Source of the DNA: Streptomyces sp. NBC_00094
GTDB taxonomy: Bacteria > Actinomycetota > Actinomycetes > Streptomycetales > Streptomycetaceae
Length of the DNA: 64,000 nt
Assembly (NCBI RefSeq): GCF_026343125.1
Contig: NZ_JAPEMB010000001.1
Coordinates: forward strand, 1,984,001 to 2,048,000
Direction: 5' to 3'
Made by a program: the position numbers and the translations under genes. The notes below the pieces were generated by a model, which was given only the letters and a program-made list of their open reading frames with translations, was not told the DNA's origin and did not search any database. Positions 26,367 through 34,035 of the stretch are shown in pieces (position 1 is the stretch's first letter; every line of letters begins with the position of its first letter).

Positions 26367-27512
26367 ATGGATCTCTCGTACACACGGGCCGAGGAGGCCT
26401 TCCGGGCAGAGGCACGGGAGTGGCTGCGCGCCCACGTCCCCGCCGCCCCGCTGCCCTCCCTCGAGACGGGCGACGGCTTCGCCGCCCACCGCGCCTGGGA
26501 GGCCGAACTGGCCGCCGACCGCTGGTCGGTGGTCTCCTGGCCCGAGGAGTACGGAGGCAGGGGCGTCGACCTCGCCCGGTGGCTGATCTTCGAGGAGGAG
26601 TACTGGGCGGCGGGCGCGCCGGGCCGGGTCTCGCAGAACGGCATCCAGCTCCTCGCCCCCACCCTCTTCGACCACGGCACCGAGGAGCAGCGGGCCCGCG
26701 TCCTGCCGTCGATGGCGAGCGGCGCGACGATCTGGGCGCAGGCCTGGTCCGAGCCCGAGGCCGGCTCCGACCTGGCCTCCCTCACCTCGCGGGCGGTACG
26801 GACGGACGGCGGCTGGCTGCTGTCCGGGCAGAAGACCTGGTCGTCCCGGGCGGCCTTCGCCGACCGGGCCTTCGGCATCTTCCGCAGCGACCCGGAGGCG
26901 GACCGGCCGCACCGGGGGCTCACCTATCTCATGTTCGACCTGCGCTCGCCCGGCGTGACCGTCCGGCCCATCGGCCGGCTCGACGGGAAGCCGGCCTTCG
27001 CGGAGCTCTTCCTCGACGGGGTCTTCGTCCCGGACGAGGACGTGATCGGGGAGCCGGGCCAGGGCTGGCGGATCGCGATGTCCACGACCGGGAACGAGCG
27101 CGGCCTCATGCTCCGCTCGCCCGGCCGTTTCCTGGCCGCCGCCGACCGGCTCGTACGGCTCTGGCGGGAGGAGGGCGACCCGGCGGACACGGCGCTGCGG
27201 GACCGGGTCGCGGAGGCGGTCGTGGGGGCGCGGGCGTACCAGCTCTTCACGGCGGGGGCGGCGGCCCGGCTCGTGTCGGGGGCGCCGTCGGGGGCCGAGT
27301 CGAGCCTCAACAAGGTCTTCTGGTCGGAGTACGACCTGGCCCTCCACGAGACGGCTCTCGACCTCCTGGGCGCGGACGGCGAGTCGACCGACACCGCCTG
27401 GGCCGAGGGGTACGTCTTCGCCCTCGCGGGCCCCCTGTACGCGGGCACCAACGAGATCCAGCGCGACATCATCGCCGAGCGGCTGCTCGGCCTCCCGAAG
27501 GGGCGCCGCTGA
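26367..27512 (+). CDS. fadE31: Acyl-CoA dehydrogenase FadE31-like
   Basis: This 381-aa protein has APTLFDHGTEEQ, IWAQAWSEPEAGSDLASL, KTWSSRAAFADRAFG and YAGTNEIQRDIIAERLLGLP, close to mycobacterial FadE31. FadE31 pairs with FadE32 or FadE33 in mixed alpha2beta2 enzymes that dehydrogenate later CoA esters of the opened rings. The stop TGA overlaps the ATG of the next gene, consistent with an obligate complex. It starts 25 bp after the operator. Confidence 0.9.
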   Translation: MDLSYTRAEEAFRAEAREWLRAHVPAAPLPSLETGDGFAAHRAWEAELAADRWSVVSWPEEYGGRGVDLARWLIFEEEYWAAGAPGRVSQNGIQLLAPTLFDHGTEEQRARVLPSMASGATIWAQAWSEPEAGSDLASLTSRAVRTDGGWLLSGQKTWSSRAAFADRAFGIFRSDPEADRPHRGLTYLMFDLRSPGVTVRPIGRLDGKPAFAELFLDGVFVPDEDVIGEPGQGWRIAMSTTGNERGLMLRSPGRFLAAADRLVRLWREEGDPADTALRDRVAEAVVGARAYQLFTAGAAARLVSGAPSGAESSLNKVFWSEYDLALHETALDLLGADGESTDTAWAEGYVFALAGPLYAGTNEIQRDIIAERLLGLPKGRR

Positions 27513-28633
27513 TGAGCTTCCTCCCCACCGACGAGCAGCGGGACTTCGCCCGCTCCCTGGACGCGATGCTCGGCGCGTCGGACACCCCGGCGGCGGTCCG
27601 GGCGTGGGCGACGGGTGACCCCGGCCCGGGGCGGGCCGTGTGGCGGCGGCTCGCGGAGGCCGGCGTGTTCGCGCTCGCGGTGCCGGAGGAGTACGAGGGC
27701 GTCGGCCCGCTCCCGGTCGAACTCGCCCACGCCTTCGTGGAGCTGGGGCGGCACGCGGTGCCCGGGCCGGTGGTGGAGACGGTCGCGGCGGCGGCGCTCC
27801 TCGGCGAGCTCGCGCGGCTCGGCGAGCCGGGCCCGGCGAAGCGACTGCTGCCGGGGCTGGCCTCGGGAGGATCGACGGCGACGGTGGCGCTCACGTCCGT
27901 GGACGGGCGGCGGGCCGTCCCGTACGCGCTCGACGCCGACCGGGCCGACGCCGTGCTCGTCGTACGGAACGAGGAGCTGTGGCTCGCACCCGGCCACGGT
28001 CCCGTACGGGTCTCCGCCGATCCGGCCCGGCGGTTGTCCCGCCCGGCGCCCGGCGGGGAGCTGCTCGCCTCGGGCCCCGCGGTGGCCGGGGCGGCCCGGA
28101 ACGCCCGGCGCTGGGCGATGCTGGCGACGGCGGCGCAGTCACTGGGCGTCGGGCTCGCGCTGCTCGACCGGACGGTGGCGTACGCCCGGCAGCGCACCCA
28201 GTTCGGCACCCCGATCGGCGCGTTCCAGGCGGTCAAGCACCGGCTCGCGGACACGCTGCTGGGCCTGGAGTTCGCGCGCCCGCTGCTCTTCGGGGCGGCG
28301 GTCGGCCTCGCGGACGGGTCCGGGGTGGACGGCTCGGGGGCGGACGGGTCCGGGGTGGTCGGCGCTCGCGCGGACGGGTCCGGGGCGGGCAGTGCCGGCG
28401 CGGACGCCTCCGGGGCGGTCGGCTCCGGCGCGGAACGCGATCTCGCCGCGGCCAAGCTCACGGCGGGCGAGGCGGGGTACGCGGCGGCCCGTACCGCGCT
28501 CCAGGTCCACGGCGCCGTCGGCTACACCGAGGAGCTGGACCTCGCGCTCTGGCTGCGCAAGGCCCGGCCCCTGCGGGACGCCTGGGGCGATCCCGCCCGG
28601 TGCCGGGCCCTCGTGCTGGACGGCTGGTCATGA
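27512..28633 (+). CDS. fadE32: Acyl-CoA dehydrogenase FadE32/FadE33-like with Gly-rich repeat insert
   Basis: This 373-aa acyl-CoA dehydrogenase-fold protein has RTQFGTPIGAFQAVKH and QVHGAVGYTEELDL, where FadE32-type subunits bind FAD and substrate. Between two C-terminal helices it carries an insert of about 40 residues of ADGSG-type repeats (28310-28429), absent from normal family members. It is probably the partner subunit of FadE31 by overlap (TGATG). Only one such partner gene exists here, whereas mycobacteria have fadE32 and fadE33. It ends 6 bp inside the convergent next gene. Confidence 0.85.
   Translation: MSFLPTDEQRDFARSLDAMLGASDTPAAVRAWATGDPGPGRAVWRRLAEAGVFALAVPEEYEGVGPLPVELAHAFVELGRHAVPGPVVETVAAAALLGELARLGEPGPAKRLLPGLASGGSTATVALTSVDGRRAVPYALDADRADAVLVVRNEELWLAPGHGPVRVSADPARRLSRPAPGGELLASGPAVAGAARNARRWAMLATAAQSLGVGLALLDRTVAYARQRTQFGTPIGAFQAVKHRLADTLLGLEFARPLLFGAAVGLADGSGVDGSGADGSGVVGARADGSGAGSAGADASGAVGSGAERDLAAAKLTAGEAGYAAARTALQVHGAVGYTEELDLALWLRKARPLRDAWGDPARCRALVLDGWS
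28310..28429. repeat. Four 30-bp tandem repeats inside fadE32
   Basis: Units start GCGGACGGGTCCGGGG at 28310, 28340 and 28370, with a diverged copy at 28400. All are in frame and encode ADGSG-type decapeptides. Confidence 0.88.
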
Positions 28634-29137
28634 CTCCCGGCGCGGCGGGCTGTCGTCGTTGCCGCGCCGGATCGTCCGCGCCGGGTGCCCGGGCACCCAG
28701 GTGCGCAGGACCAGCTCCTCGCCGTCCACCCAGGTCCGTACGACCTCGGTCGGCTCCACCCGGAAGAGGTGGAAGGGCTGGGGCTCGCCCGCCTCGGCCA
28801 CGTACCGGGCCACGGTCTCGGGGTCGGTGATCTCGACCGCCCGCCCGGAGACGCGGACGTCCCCGCCGCCCATGTCGGTGCCGGGGCCCGGGTTGGCGAG
28901 GAGCGCGAGCCGGGGGTCGCGGCGCAGGTCGAGGGCCTTGCGGGAGTTCGGCATCATGCCGAGCCAGAGCTCGCCGAAGCGGAAGCCCGCCTCGATGCCG
29001 CTGAGCCGGGGCGAGCCGTCCTTCCGCACGGTGGCGAGTGCGTGGTGCGTGTACTGCCCGAAGCGCTCGCGTACGGTCGCGGCGAGCTCGGGTTCGGCGG
29101 CCTCGAAGGCCGACCAGGTGGTTCCGGTGTCTCCCAT
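28628..29137 (-). CDS. Pyridoxamine 5'-phosphate oxidase-family flavin/F420-type protein
   Basis: This 169-aa split-barrel protein has HHALATVRKDGSPRLSGIE, LWLGMMPNSRKALDLRRDPRLALLANP and RVSGRAVEI. This is the pattern of PNPOx-like FMN- or F420-binding proteins in actinobacteria. The general role is reduction or binding of small molecules; the substrate cannot be told. The ATG at 29137 gives the normal domain. The gene is convergent with fadE32 and overlaps it by 6 bp, so it is not part of the steroid operon. Confidence 0.82.
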   Translation of the reverse strand: MGDTGTTWSAFEAAEPELAATVRERFGQYTHHALATVRKDGSPRLSGIEAGFRFGELWLGMMPNSRKALDLRRDPRLALLANPGPGTDMGGGDVRVSGRAVEITDPETVARYVAEAGEPQPFHLFRVEPTEVVRTWVDGEELVLRTWVPGHPARTIRRGNDDSPPRRES

Positions 29138-29203
29138 GGTTCCAGGGAACACCGGATACCCGACAGCTTCTGTCCGGATTGCTCCGGACGCCCCACGAGT
29201 GAC

Positions 29204-29593
29204 TCAGGAGGCCCAGGAGGTGGCGGCGCGCTCCGCGGCGCTGCGCTCGACGCAGAACTCGTTGCCCTCCGGGTCCGCGAGGGTCGCCCAGCCGGTGCCG
29301 TCCTCATTCCGGCGGTCGTCGAGCAGCGTGGCGCCGAGGGCGAGCAGCCGCTCGACCTCCTCGTCGCGGCTGCGATCCTGCGGCTGGAGGTCGAGGTGGA
29401 CCCTGTTCTTCACCGACTTCGCCTCGGGCACCTGGATGAAGAGGAGGCTCGCGCCGGGCGACTCGACGGTCGCCTCGGGGTCACCGGGCCGGTCGTCGTC
29501 GGCGAGCTTCGCGTCCAGGACCACGGCCCAGAAGCTCGCCAGGGCGTAGGCGTCGGCGCAGTCGATGGTCACGTGTCGTACGAGAGAAGTCAT
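29204..29593 (-). CDS. VOC/glyoxalase-like protein
   Basis: This 129-aa protein has a paired beta-alpha-beta-beta-beta fold of the vicinal-oxygen-chelate superfamily: RHVTIDCADAYALASFWAVVL at the N-terminus, NRVHLDLQP in the middle and ATLADPEGNEFCV near the end. The metal ligands His and Glu are partly kept. Enzyme or resistance function is unknown. Start at ATG 29593 gives the exact family length. It is a monocistronic gene between two others on the same strand, with about 110 bp of empty sequence on its 5' side. Confidence 0.88.
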   Translation of the reverse strand: MTSLVRHVTIDCADAYALASFWAVVLDAKLADDDRPGDPEATVESPGASLLFIQVPEAKSVKNRVHLDLQPQDRSRDEEVERLLALGATLLDDRRNEDGTGWATLADPEGNEFCVERSAAERAATSWAS

Positions 29594-29700
29594 GGCGTCA
29601 TGATCCCCCGGACGTCCGGGAGTCGACCACCGGAATACCCGACGCCCGGTCGGCGGTGGCGAGTTCCCTGCCCTCCGTGGCCGGAGGACGCCGGCGACGG

Positions 29701-30420
29701 TCAGGTGCGGACGATGCCCTGGGCCCGGGCCGCGGCGAGCCACGCGGGGAACTCGGAGACGAGCCGGTCGTACAGCTCCGCGTCCGGGACCCGGCCCGGC
29801 TCCTGGCCCGCGTGGAAGAAGCCCGCGTTGTCGACGGGCCGCTTCGCCGGCACGTCCAGCTCGTCGAGTCTGCGCAGGAACTCGAACTGCCGGCTCGCGG
29901 GATCGCCGAAGCCGATGAACTGCCAGAAGATCGGCAGCCGGGCCGCCTTGCACACGTACCGCTCGGCGGCGAGCTTGTTGATCGGTCCGCCGTCGGTCTG
30001 GAAGACGACGAGCGCGGGCGCGGTGGAGCCGCTGTCCAGGTAGTGGTCGATGACGGCGTCCATGGCCAGGTGGTAGCTCGTCTTGCCCATGTGGCCGAGC
30101 CCGGCGACGATCCGGTCGATCCGGCCGACGTGGTCGTCGAGCCGGATGTCGGTCTCGGCGTCGATGTCGGTGGAGAAGAAGACGACCGGCACCCGGCCGT
30201 CGTCGTCGAAGTGCGCGGAGAGCCCGAGCACCCGGTCGGCCAGGCCCTGGACGGCGCCGCTGGCGTAGTAGGGCTTCATCGACCCGGAGTAGTCGACGAC
30301 CAGGTAGACGGCGACCCGCTGCCCGCCCATGCCGTGTCGCTGGAGCGAGTCCCCGGCCGACTTGTAGAGGCTGACCAGCGCGGGCGCGGTCTCCTCGACC
30401 TTCCGCAGGCTCAGTGCCAT
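29701..30420 (-). CDS. vWA-domain protein (tellurite/TerF-like)
   Basis: This 239-aa von Willebrand factor A domain protein has an intact MIDAS motif DYSGSM at about residues 43-48, a threonine in the MGKTSYH loop and the acidic residue in QTDGG. It binds a divalent ion and probably a partner protein. It resembles the vWA proteins of Ter/chemical-stress operons. Its ATG overlaps the PadR gene stop by 10 bp, so the two are cotranscribed and the PadR protein may control it. Confidence 0.85.
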   Translation of the reverse strand: MALSLRKVEETAPALVSLYKSAGDSLQRHGMGGQRVAVYLVVDYSGSMKPYYASGAVQGLADRVLGLSAHFDDDGRVPVVFFSTDIDAETDIRLDDHVGRIDRIVAGLGHMGKTSYHLAMDAVIDHYLDSGSTAPALVVFQTDGGPINKLAAERYVCKAARLPIFWQFIGFGDPASRQFEFLRRLDELDVPAKRPVDNAGFFHAGQEPGRVPDAELYDRLVSEFPAWLAAARAQGIVRT

Positions 30421-31013
30421 GGGCGTCCCTTCTCCTTCTCGAGCTCCTCGATGTCCGCGAGCATGGCGTCGGCCAGGTCGCGCTCGGCGGCGTAGTACCG
30501 CTCGGCCCAGGTGAGGGTGAGCCGGGGGTACGCCCACGCCTCGTCCGCCGCGGATTCCGCGACGTCCGCCTCGGCGCGCAGCCGCATGGTCTCGGCGTAC
30601 TCCCGGTGTCCGGTCAGGATCTCGCGCATCCGGTCGGGTTCGAGGAGGTGGCCGAGCCAGAGGCGGAGCATCGGGCCGTGTTTGAGGACCGGCGGATCGA
30701 GGGGGGCCGTGCGGGCCCAGGTGCGGACGGCGGCGAGGCCCTCGTCGGTGATCCGGTAGACGCGCTTGTCGCGCGTGCCGGTCTCCGGGGCGACGAGGCG
30801 CGAGGTGGCGTAACCGGTCTTCTCCAGCCGCTTGAGTTCGGCGTAGATCTGGCTGAAGGACGGGCTCCAGTAGAAGAGGCCAAGGGACCGGTCCGACCAC
30901 TTCTTGACGTCGTAGCCCGACAACTCCCGCCCGAAGGACAGCAGTCCGAGCACCGCCCAGCCGGTCGCCGGAAGCCCGGGCAGCTCCGGAACCCCCTCCG
31001 TCTTCTCGTCCAC
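30411..31013 (-). CDS. PadR-family transcriptional regulator
   Basis: This 200-aa regulator has an N-terminal winged helix (VLGLLSFGRELSGYDVKKW ... SQIYAELKRLEKTGYA, residues 18-70) and a C-terminal coiled-coil domain. PadR proteins often repress detoxification or aromatic-metabolism genes and release DNA on ligand binding. The GTG at 31013 is inferred, since no ATG lies close by. It is divergent from the flavin monooxygenase operon and flanked by a palindrome at 31046-31079 that may be its operator. Confidence 0.88.
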   Translation of the reverse strand: MDEKTEGVPELPGLPATGWAVLGLLSFGRELSGYDVKKWSDRSLGLFYWSPSFSQIYAELKRLEKTGYATSRLVAPETGTRDKRVYRITDEGLAAVRTWARTAPLDPPVLKHGPMLRLWLGHLLEPDRMREILTGHREYAETMRLRAEADVAESAADEAWAYPRLTLTWAERYYAAERDLADAMLADIEELEKEKGRPWH

Positions 31014-31045
31014 GGACGGGAGTCTACGGCCCTTCCCTCCTCCAC

Positions 31046-31079
31046 CTATGCCTGCTAGAAGTATTTCGATTAGGCATAG
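31046..31079. promoter_or_regulatory. Palindrome in the PadR/monooxygenase divergent promoter
   Basis: CTATGCCT at 31046-31053 and AGGCATAG at 31072-31079 form a perfect 8-bp inverted repeat with an 18-bp AT-rich spacer. The local base composition is much lower in GC than its surroundings. It lies between the divergent PadR gene and the monooxygenase start. Confidence 0.65.
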
Positions 31080-31124
31080 TCGATCGGCCGTCAGGTCATC
31101 CGGCCGCCCTGGGAGGAGCTCCCG

Positions 31125-32255
31125 TTGAAGTTCTCCATGATCTTCGAAGCACAGCTCGTCGACCCCACCCCCGCACGCGAACGCGCGGTCATCCACGACT
31201 GCGTCGAACAGGCCGTCCTCGCCGAGGAGATGGGCTTCGACCGCGTCTGGGCGGTCGAGCACCACTCCCTCACCCAGTACGCCCACATGAGCGCGTCCGA
31301 GATCTTCCTGACCTGGGTCGCGGCCCGCACCCGCACCCTCCGCGTGGGCCACGGCGTGGTCACCATGCCCTTCGGCTACCAGCACCCGGTCCGGGTCGCC
31401 GAACGCGCCGCCATGCTCGACGTCCTCTCCGGCGGCCGCCTCGACGTCGGCGCCGGCCGGGGCGCGACCCGCCAGGAGATGCGGATGTTCGGGGTGCGCC
31501 CCGACGACACCCCCCGCCCGCAGACCGAGGAGGCCCTGCGGATCTTCGCCGCCGCCTGGCGCGAGCCGGAGTTCGAGTGGCACGGCTCCCTCGACATCGG
31601 CCCCGGCGCGGTCCTGCCCCGCCCCGTACAGCACCCGCACCCGCCGCTCTTCATGGCCTGCTCCCAGCACGAATCGCTCCGGCAGGCCGCCGAACTCGGC
31701 ATCGGCGCCCTGGTGATGGGGTTCGCGGGCGCCGAGGACGTCCGCGCGATGCGCACGGTGTACGACGAGGCCATCGCCGCCCGGGACGGATCGCGGTTCG
31801 TCTCCACCGAGGTCAACGACCACTTCTCCGCCCTCTGCCCGACGATCGTCCTGGACGACGCCGACCGCGCCCTCCGGCTCGGCACCCGGGGCCAGCGCTT
31901 CTTCGCCGAGTCGATCGCCCACTGGTACGGCGGCGCACCCGCGCCCACCGGCTACGCGGAGGACGAGGACCACACGGGCGCCCTGGAGGAGGAGCGGCGG
32001 AGACTGGTCGCCCGGCTCCACGAGGCGGACATCCCGGCCCGGCCGGTCGACACCGGCCCGTACAACACCGACCACGCGTACGGGGACGCCGCGACCGCGA
32101 TCGCCTATGTGGAGCGGCTGCGGGAGATCGGCGTCGACGAGGTGATGTGCCTGATCCAGATGGGGACCGTGCCGCAGGAGGTCTGCCTGGAGACCATCCG
32201 CCAGTGGGGCGCGAAGGTCATCCCGCACTTCCGCGGCCCGGAGGCGTCCTCGTGA
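31125..32255 (+). CDS. Luciferase-like flavin (FMN/F420) monooxygenase
   Basis: This 376-aa bacterial luciferase-like TIM-barrel protein has FDRVWAVEHHSLTQYAHMSASEIFL and SGGRLDVGAGRG, typical LLM-class signatures. The TTG start at 31125 is supported by GGGAGGAG 6 nt upstream, and no better start exists. Enzymes of this class use reduced FMN or F420 to oxygenate small organic substrates. It overlaps the SDR downstream (GTGA). Substrate is unknown; the SDR and hydrolase neighbours suggest a three-step breakdown of an alcohol, ketone or ester. Confidence 0.88.
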   Translation: MKFSMIFEAQLVDPTPARERAVIHDCVEQAVLAEEMGFDRVWAVEHHSLTQYAHMSASEIFLTWVAARTRTLRVGHGVVTMPFGYQHPVRVAERAAMLDVLSGGRLDVGAGRGATRQEMRMFGVRPDDTPRPQTEEALRIFAAAWREPEFEWHGSLDIGPGAVLPRPVQHPHPPLFMACSQHESLRQAAELGIGALVMGFAGAEDVRAMRTVYDEAIAARDGSRFVSTEVNDHFSALCPTIVLDDADRALRLGTRGQRFFAESIAHWYGGAPAPTGYAEDEDHTGALEEERRRLVARLHEADIPARPVDTGPYNTDHAYGDAATAIAYVERLREIGVDEVMCLIQMGTVPQEVCLETIRQWGAKVIPHFRGPEASS

Positions 32256-32974
32256 CGGGGGTCCGGGGGAAGGCGGTGGTCGTCACCGGCTCGGCGCGCG
32301 GCCAGGGCGCCGCCGAGGCCAGGCTCCTCGTGGCCGCCGGGGCGAGGGTCGTCCTCACCGACGTACGGGAGGAGGAGGGCCGGGCGGTCGCGGCGGAGCT
32401 GGGCGACGCGGCGGTCTTCGTCCGCCACGACGTGACGTCGGCCGAGGAGTGGCGGGCCGTGACGGAGGCCGCCCTCGCCGCGTACGGGCGGATCGACGGG
32501 CTGGTCAACAACGCGGCCCTGTGGCGGACCGCCCCGGTGGAGTCGGAGACGTACGAGAACTTCGAACTCCTCCTCAGAGTCAATCTGCTGGGACCGTTCC
32601 TCGGCATCCAGGCGGTGCTGCCCGCCCTCCGCGAGGCGGGCGGCGGCTCGATCGTGAACGTGTCGTCCACGGCAGGCCTCGTCGGCGTCCCCGGCCACGC
32701 GGCCTACGGAGCGGGCAAGTTCGGGCTGCGGGGCCTCACCCGCTCCGCGGCGCGCGACCTCGCGACGTACGGCGTCCGCGTCAACTCGGTCCACCCGGGC
32801 GCCGTCGACACCCCCATGACGGCGGCGGTCTCGGGGAAGGACTGGTCGCACGTGCCGCTCGGCCGGATGGGCCGGCCGGAGGAGGCCGGGGAGCTGGTCG
32901 CCTTCCTCCTCTCGGACGCGTCCTCGTACGTGACGGGCGCCGAGTTCACGGTGGACGGAGGTCTCACGGCATGA
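32252..32974 (+). CDS. SDR-family oxidoreductase
   Basis: This 240-aa classical short-chain dehydrogenase has TGSARGQGAAEA at the N-terminus, NNAAL, serine in VSSTAG, active-site YGAGK and the PGAVDTPM loop. It is similar to 3-alpha/20-beta-hydroxysteroid dehydrogenases and other FabG-like enzymes. The GTG at 32252 overlaps the monooxygenase stop, and its own stop overlaps the alpha/beta hydrolase start. Given the steroid cluster 3.6 kb away, a sterol or terpenoid substrate is possible but not shown. Confidence 0.88.
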   Translation: MTGVRGKAVVVTGSARGQGAAEARLLVAAGARVVLTDVREEEGRAVAAELGDAAVFVRHDVTSAEEWRAVTEAALAAYGRIDGLVNNAALWRTAPVESETYENFELLLRVNLLGPFLGIQAVLPALREAGGGSIVNVSSTAGLVGVPGHAAYGAGKFGLRGLTRSAARDLATYGVRVNSVHPGAVDTPMTAAVSGKDWSHVPLGRMGRPEEAGELVAFLLSDASSYVTGAEFTVDGGLTA

Positions 32975-33942
32975 CGACCGAACCTCCGGCCCGCCGCCCT
33001 GCCGACGACCACCCTGCCGACCACCGTCCTCCCGCACACCACCCTGGAGACCGCTACCCTGCCGCCCCCCTGACCCCTGCGGCGCGCGCGCTCTGCGACG
33101 CCATGTCGGCGGCCTTCCCCCGGCCCGAGGCGGGCGTGGCGGCGCTGCGGGCGGCGGCCCGGGCGGGCGTGCGCGAGGCCCCTGCCGCGCCCGCCGCCTC
33201 GGCGAACGGCGTCCCCGTCCGCCTCTACGAAGGCGCCGAGGGGGGTACGGACGGCGAGCTCGTCGTCGTCTTCGCCCACGGCGGCGGCTGGGTCCTGTGC
33301 GACCTGGACACCCACGACCGCCTGTGCCGCGCGCTCGCCTCCCGTACCGGCGCCACCGTCGTCTCCGTCGACTACCGCCGCGCACCCGAACACCGCTTCC
33401 CGGCGGCGGAGGACGACGTCCACGCCGTCCTGGAATGGGCGGCCGGCACCTACCCCGGGCGTCCCCTCGTCCTGGCGGGCGACTCCAGCGGCGGCAACCT
33501 GGCGGCCGCCGCGGCCCTGCGCGCCCGCGACCGGGGCGGCCCGCCGGTCGCCGGCCAGCTCCTCGTCTACCCGGTCCTGGACCACCGCCTGGACGGGGAC
33601 TCGGCCCGCGTCTTCGCGGAGGGCCACTTCCACACGACGGCCCACATGCGCTGGTACTGGCAGCAGTACCTGGGCCCGGACGGCGACCCCGCCGCCGCCT
33701 CCCCCGGCCTGGCGGACGACGTCTCCGGGCTCCCGCCCGCCCTCCTCGTCCTCGCGGACTGCGACCCGCTCCGCGACGAGGGCCTGGCCTACGCCCGCCG
33801 CCTCTCCGCCGCGGGGGTGCCGACCCTGGTCCAGCTCCACACGGGCGTGTTCCACGGCTTCCTCGGCGGGGCGGGACTGCTGCCGGAGGCGGACGGGGCG
33901 CTGGACGCGGCGGCGGCGTGGCTGAGGACGCTGCTCCGGTGA
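32971..33942 (+). CDS. Alpha/beta hydrolase, hormone-sensitive lipase family
   Basis: This 323-aa hydrolase carries the family IV oxyanion motif HGGGW, the nucleophile in GDSSGGN, an acid residue in DCDPLRDEG and the catalytic histidine in GVFHGF. A proline-, alanine- and histidine-rich lead of about 35 residues precedes the fold. There is no signal peptide, so it is cytoplasmic. It is the last gene of a monooxygenase-SDR-hydrolase operon and would cleave an ester or lactone made by the first two. Substrate not evident. Confidence 0.88.
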   Translation: MTTEPPARRPADDHPADHRPPAHHPGDRYPAAPLTPAARALCDAMSAAFPRPEAGVAALRAAARAGVREAPAAPAASANGVPVRLYEGAEGGTDGELVVVFAHGGGWVLCDLDTHDRLCRALASRTGATVVSVDYRRAPEHRFPAAEDDVHAVLEWAAGTYPGRPLVLAGDSSGGNLAAAAALRARDRGGPPVAGQLLVYPVLDHRLDGDSARVFAEGHFHTTAHMRWYWQQYLGPDGDPAAASPGLADDVSGLPPALLVLADCDPLRDEGLAYARRLSAAGVPTLVQLHTGVFHGFLGGAGLLPEADGALDAAAAWLRTLLR

Positions 33943-34035
33943 GCCCGGGAGATCGTCCCAACGGCCCCTGATCGGGCGGGGTGTTCTGGAATCATGGACG
34001 TTCCGGGGCGCCACACAAGGGAGTTGGGGGTACGG

